Assembly: GCA_007116995.1 (NCBI GenBank)
Contig: SKHL01000171.1
Coordinates: 1 to 6,111, forward strand
Direction of reading: 5' to 3'
Length of the DNA: 6,111 bases
Source of the DNA: Limnochordia bacterium
Lineage (GTDB): Bacteria; Bacillota; Limnochordia; Darwinibacteriales; DTU012
Shown here: in pieces, positions 6,087 through 6,111 of the stretch
How positions within the stretch are numbered: the stretch's first letter is position 1
Layout of the letters: every line of letters begins with the position of its first letter
Translations under genes and position numbers: made by a program
Notes under the pieces: model-generated
Seen by the model: only the letters and a program-made list of their open reading frames with translations
What the model was told of the DNA's origin: nothing
The model's database searches: none

Positions 6087-6103
6087 TTGGCATATTACTT
6101 GCT
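6087..6103 (+). promoter_or_regulatory. Sigma-54 (RpoN) -24/-12 promoter reading out of the window
   Basis: TTGGCATATTACTTGCT at 6087-6103 matches the sigma-54 consensus YTGGCACGnnnnTTGCW in every defined position except CG, which is TA. The invariant GG (6089-6090) and GC (6101-6102) are exactly ten bases apart, as required. Transcription would start just beyond the right edge, driving a plus-strand gene not seen here under an AAA+ enhancer-binding activator. Confidence 0.65.
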
Positions 6104-6111
6104 TGAAAAGA

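Noticed and set aside
6001..6111. Open plus-strand frame from ATG at 6001 to the window edge (37 codons)
   Set aside because: It has no ribosome binding site, its composition is not protein-like, and it would overlap the sigma-54 promoter whose transcript starts beyond it.

Overview
The window looks like chromosomal DNA from a low-to-moderate GC Gram-positive bacterium of the Bacillota, probably an anaerobic clostridial-type lineage. The reasons are strong AGGAGG-type ribosome binding sites, intrinsic terminators with A/T-rich flanks, a long-form SerA with ASB and ACT domains, a LarA-family nickel racemase, and a probable sigma-54 promoter. This placement is inferred from style and gene content; no marker gene fixes the genus. 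Nothing looks like a phage, transposase, CRISPR array, tRNA or rRNA.

Layout, left to right: (1) the 3' end of an unrecognised gene (1-342), closed by a strong intrinsic terminator (364-408); (2) a 283-base gap holding a SigA-type promoter (-10 TATAAT at 512-517) and a leader hairpin (567-590); (3) a three-gene plus-strand cluster: serA (D-3-phosphoglycerate dehydrogenase, 626-2230), a larA-like nickel-pincer-dependent 2-hydroxyacid racemase/epimerase (2286-3572), and an S9-family serine peptidase (3553-5562). A terminator-like hairpin sits between serA and larA, while larA and the peptidase overlap by 20 bases. (4) A 13-bp perfect palindrome (5565-5598) separates this cluster from a convergent minus-strand gene for a small tyrosine-rich protein (5620-5811). 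(5) The right-hand 300 bases hold that gene's 5' region and promoter, a second strong hairpin terminator (5952-5988), and, at the very edge, a sigma-54 -24/-12 promoter (6087-6103) pointing to a gene outside the window.

Functionally, SerA makes 3-phosphohydroxypyruvate from 3-phosphoglycerate for serine synthesis. The LarA-like protein keeps the residues needed to bind the nickel-pincer cofactor, but its substrate cannot be read from the sequence and no cofactor-synthesis genes (larB/larC/larE) are present here. A metabolic link between the two (D-specific 2-hydroxyacid dehydrogenase plus 2-hydroxyacid racemase) is possible but inferred only from adjacency. The peptidase is translationally coupled to larA by arrangement, with no obvious biochemical link. 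No clearly new system is visible; the most interesting points are the racemase context, the edge sigma-54 promoter, and the Tyr-rich small gene with a sporulation-like promoter element.
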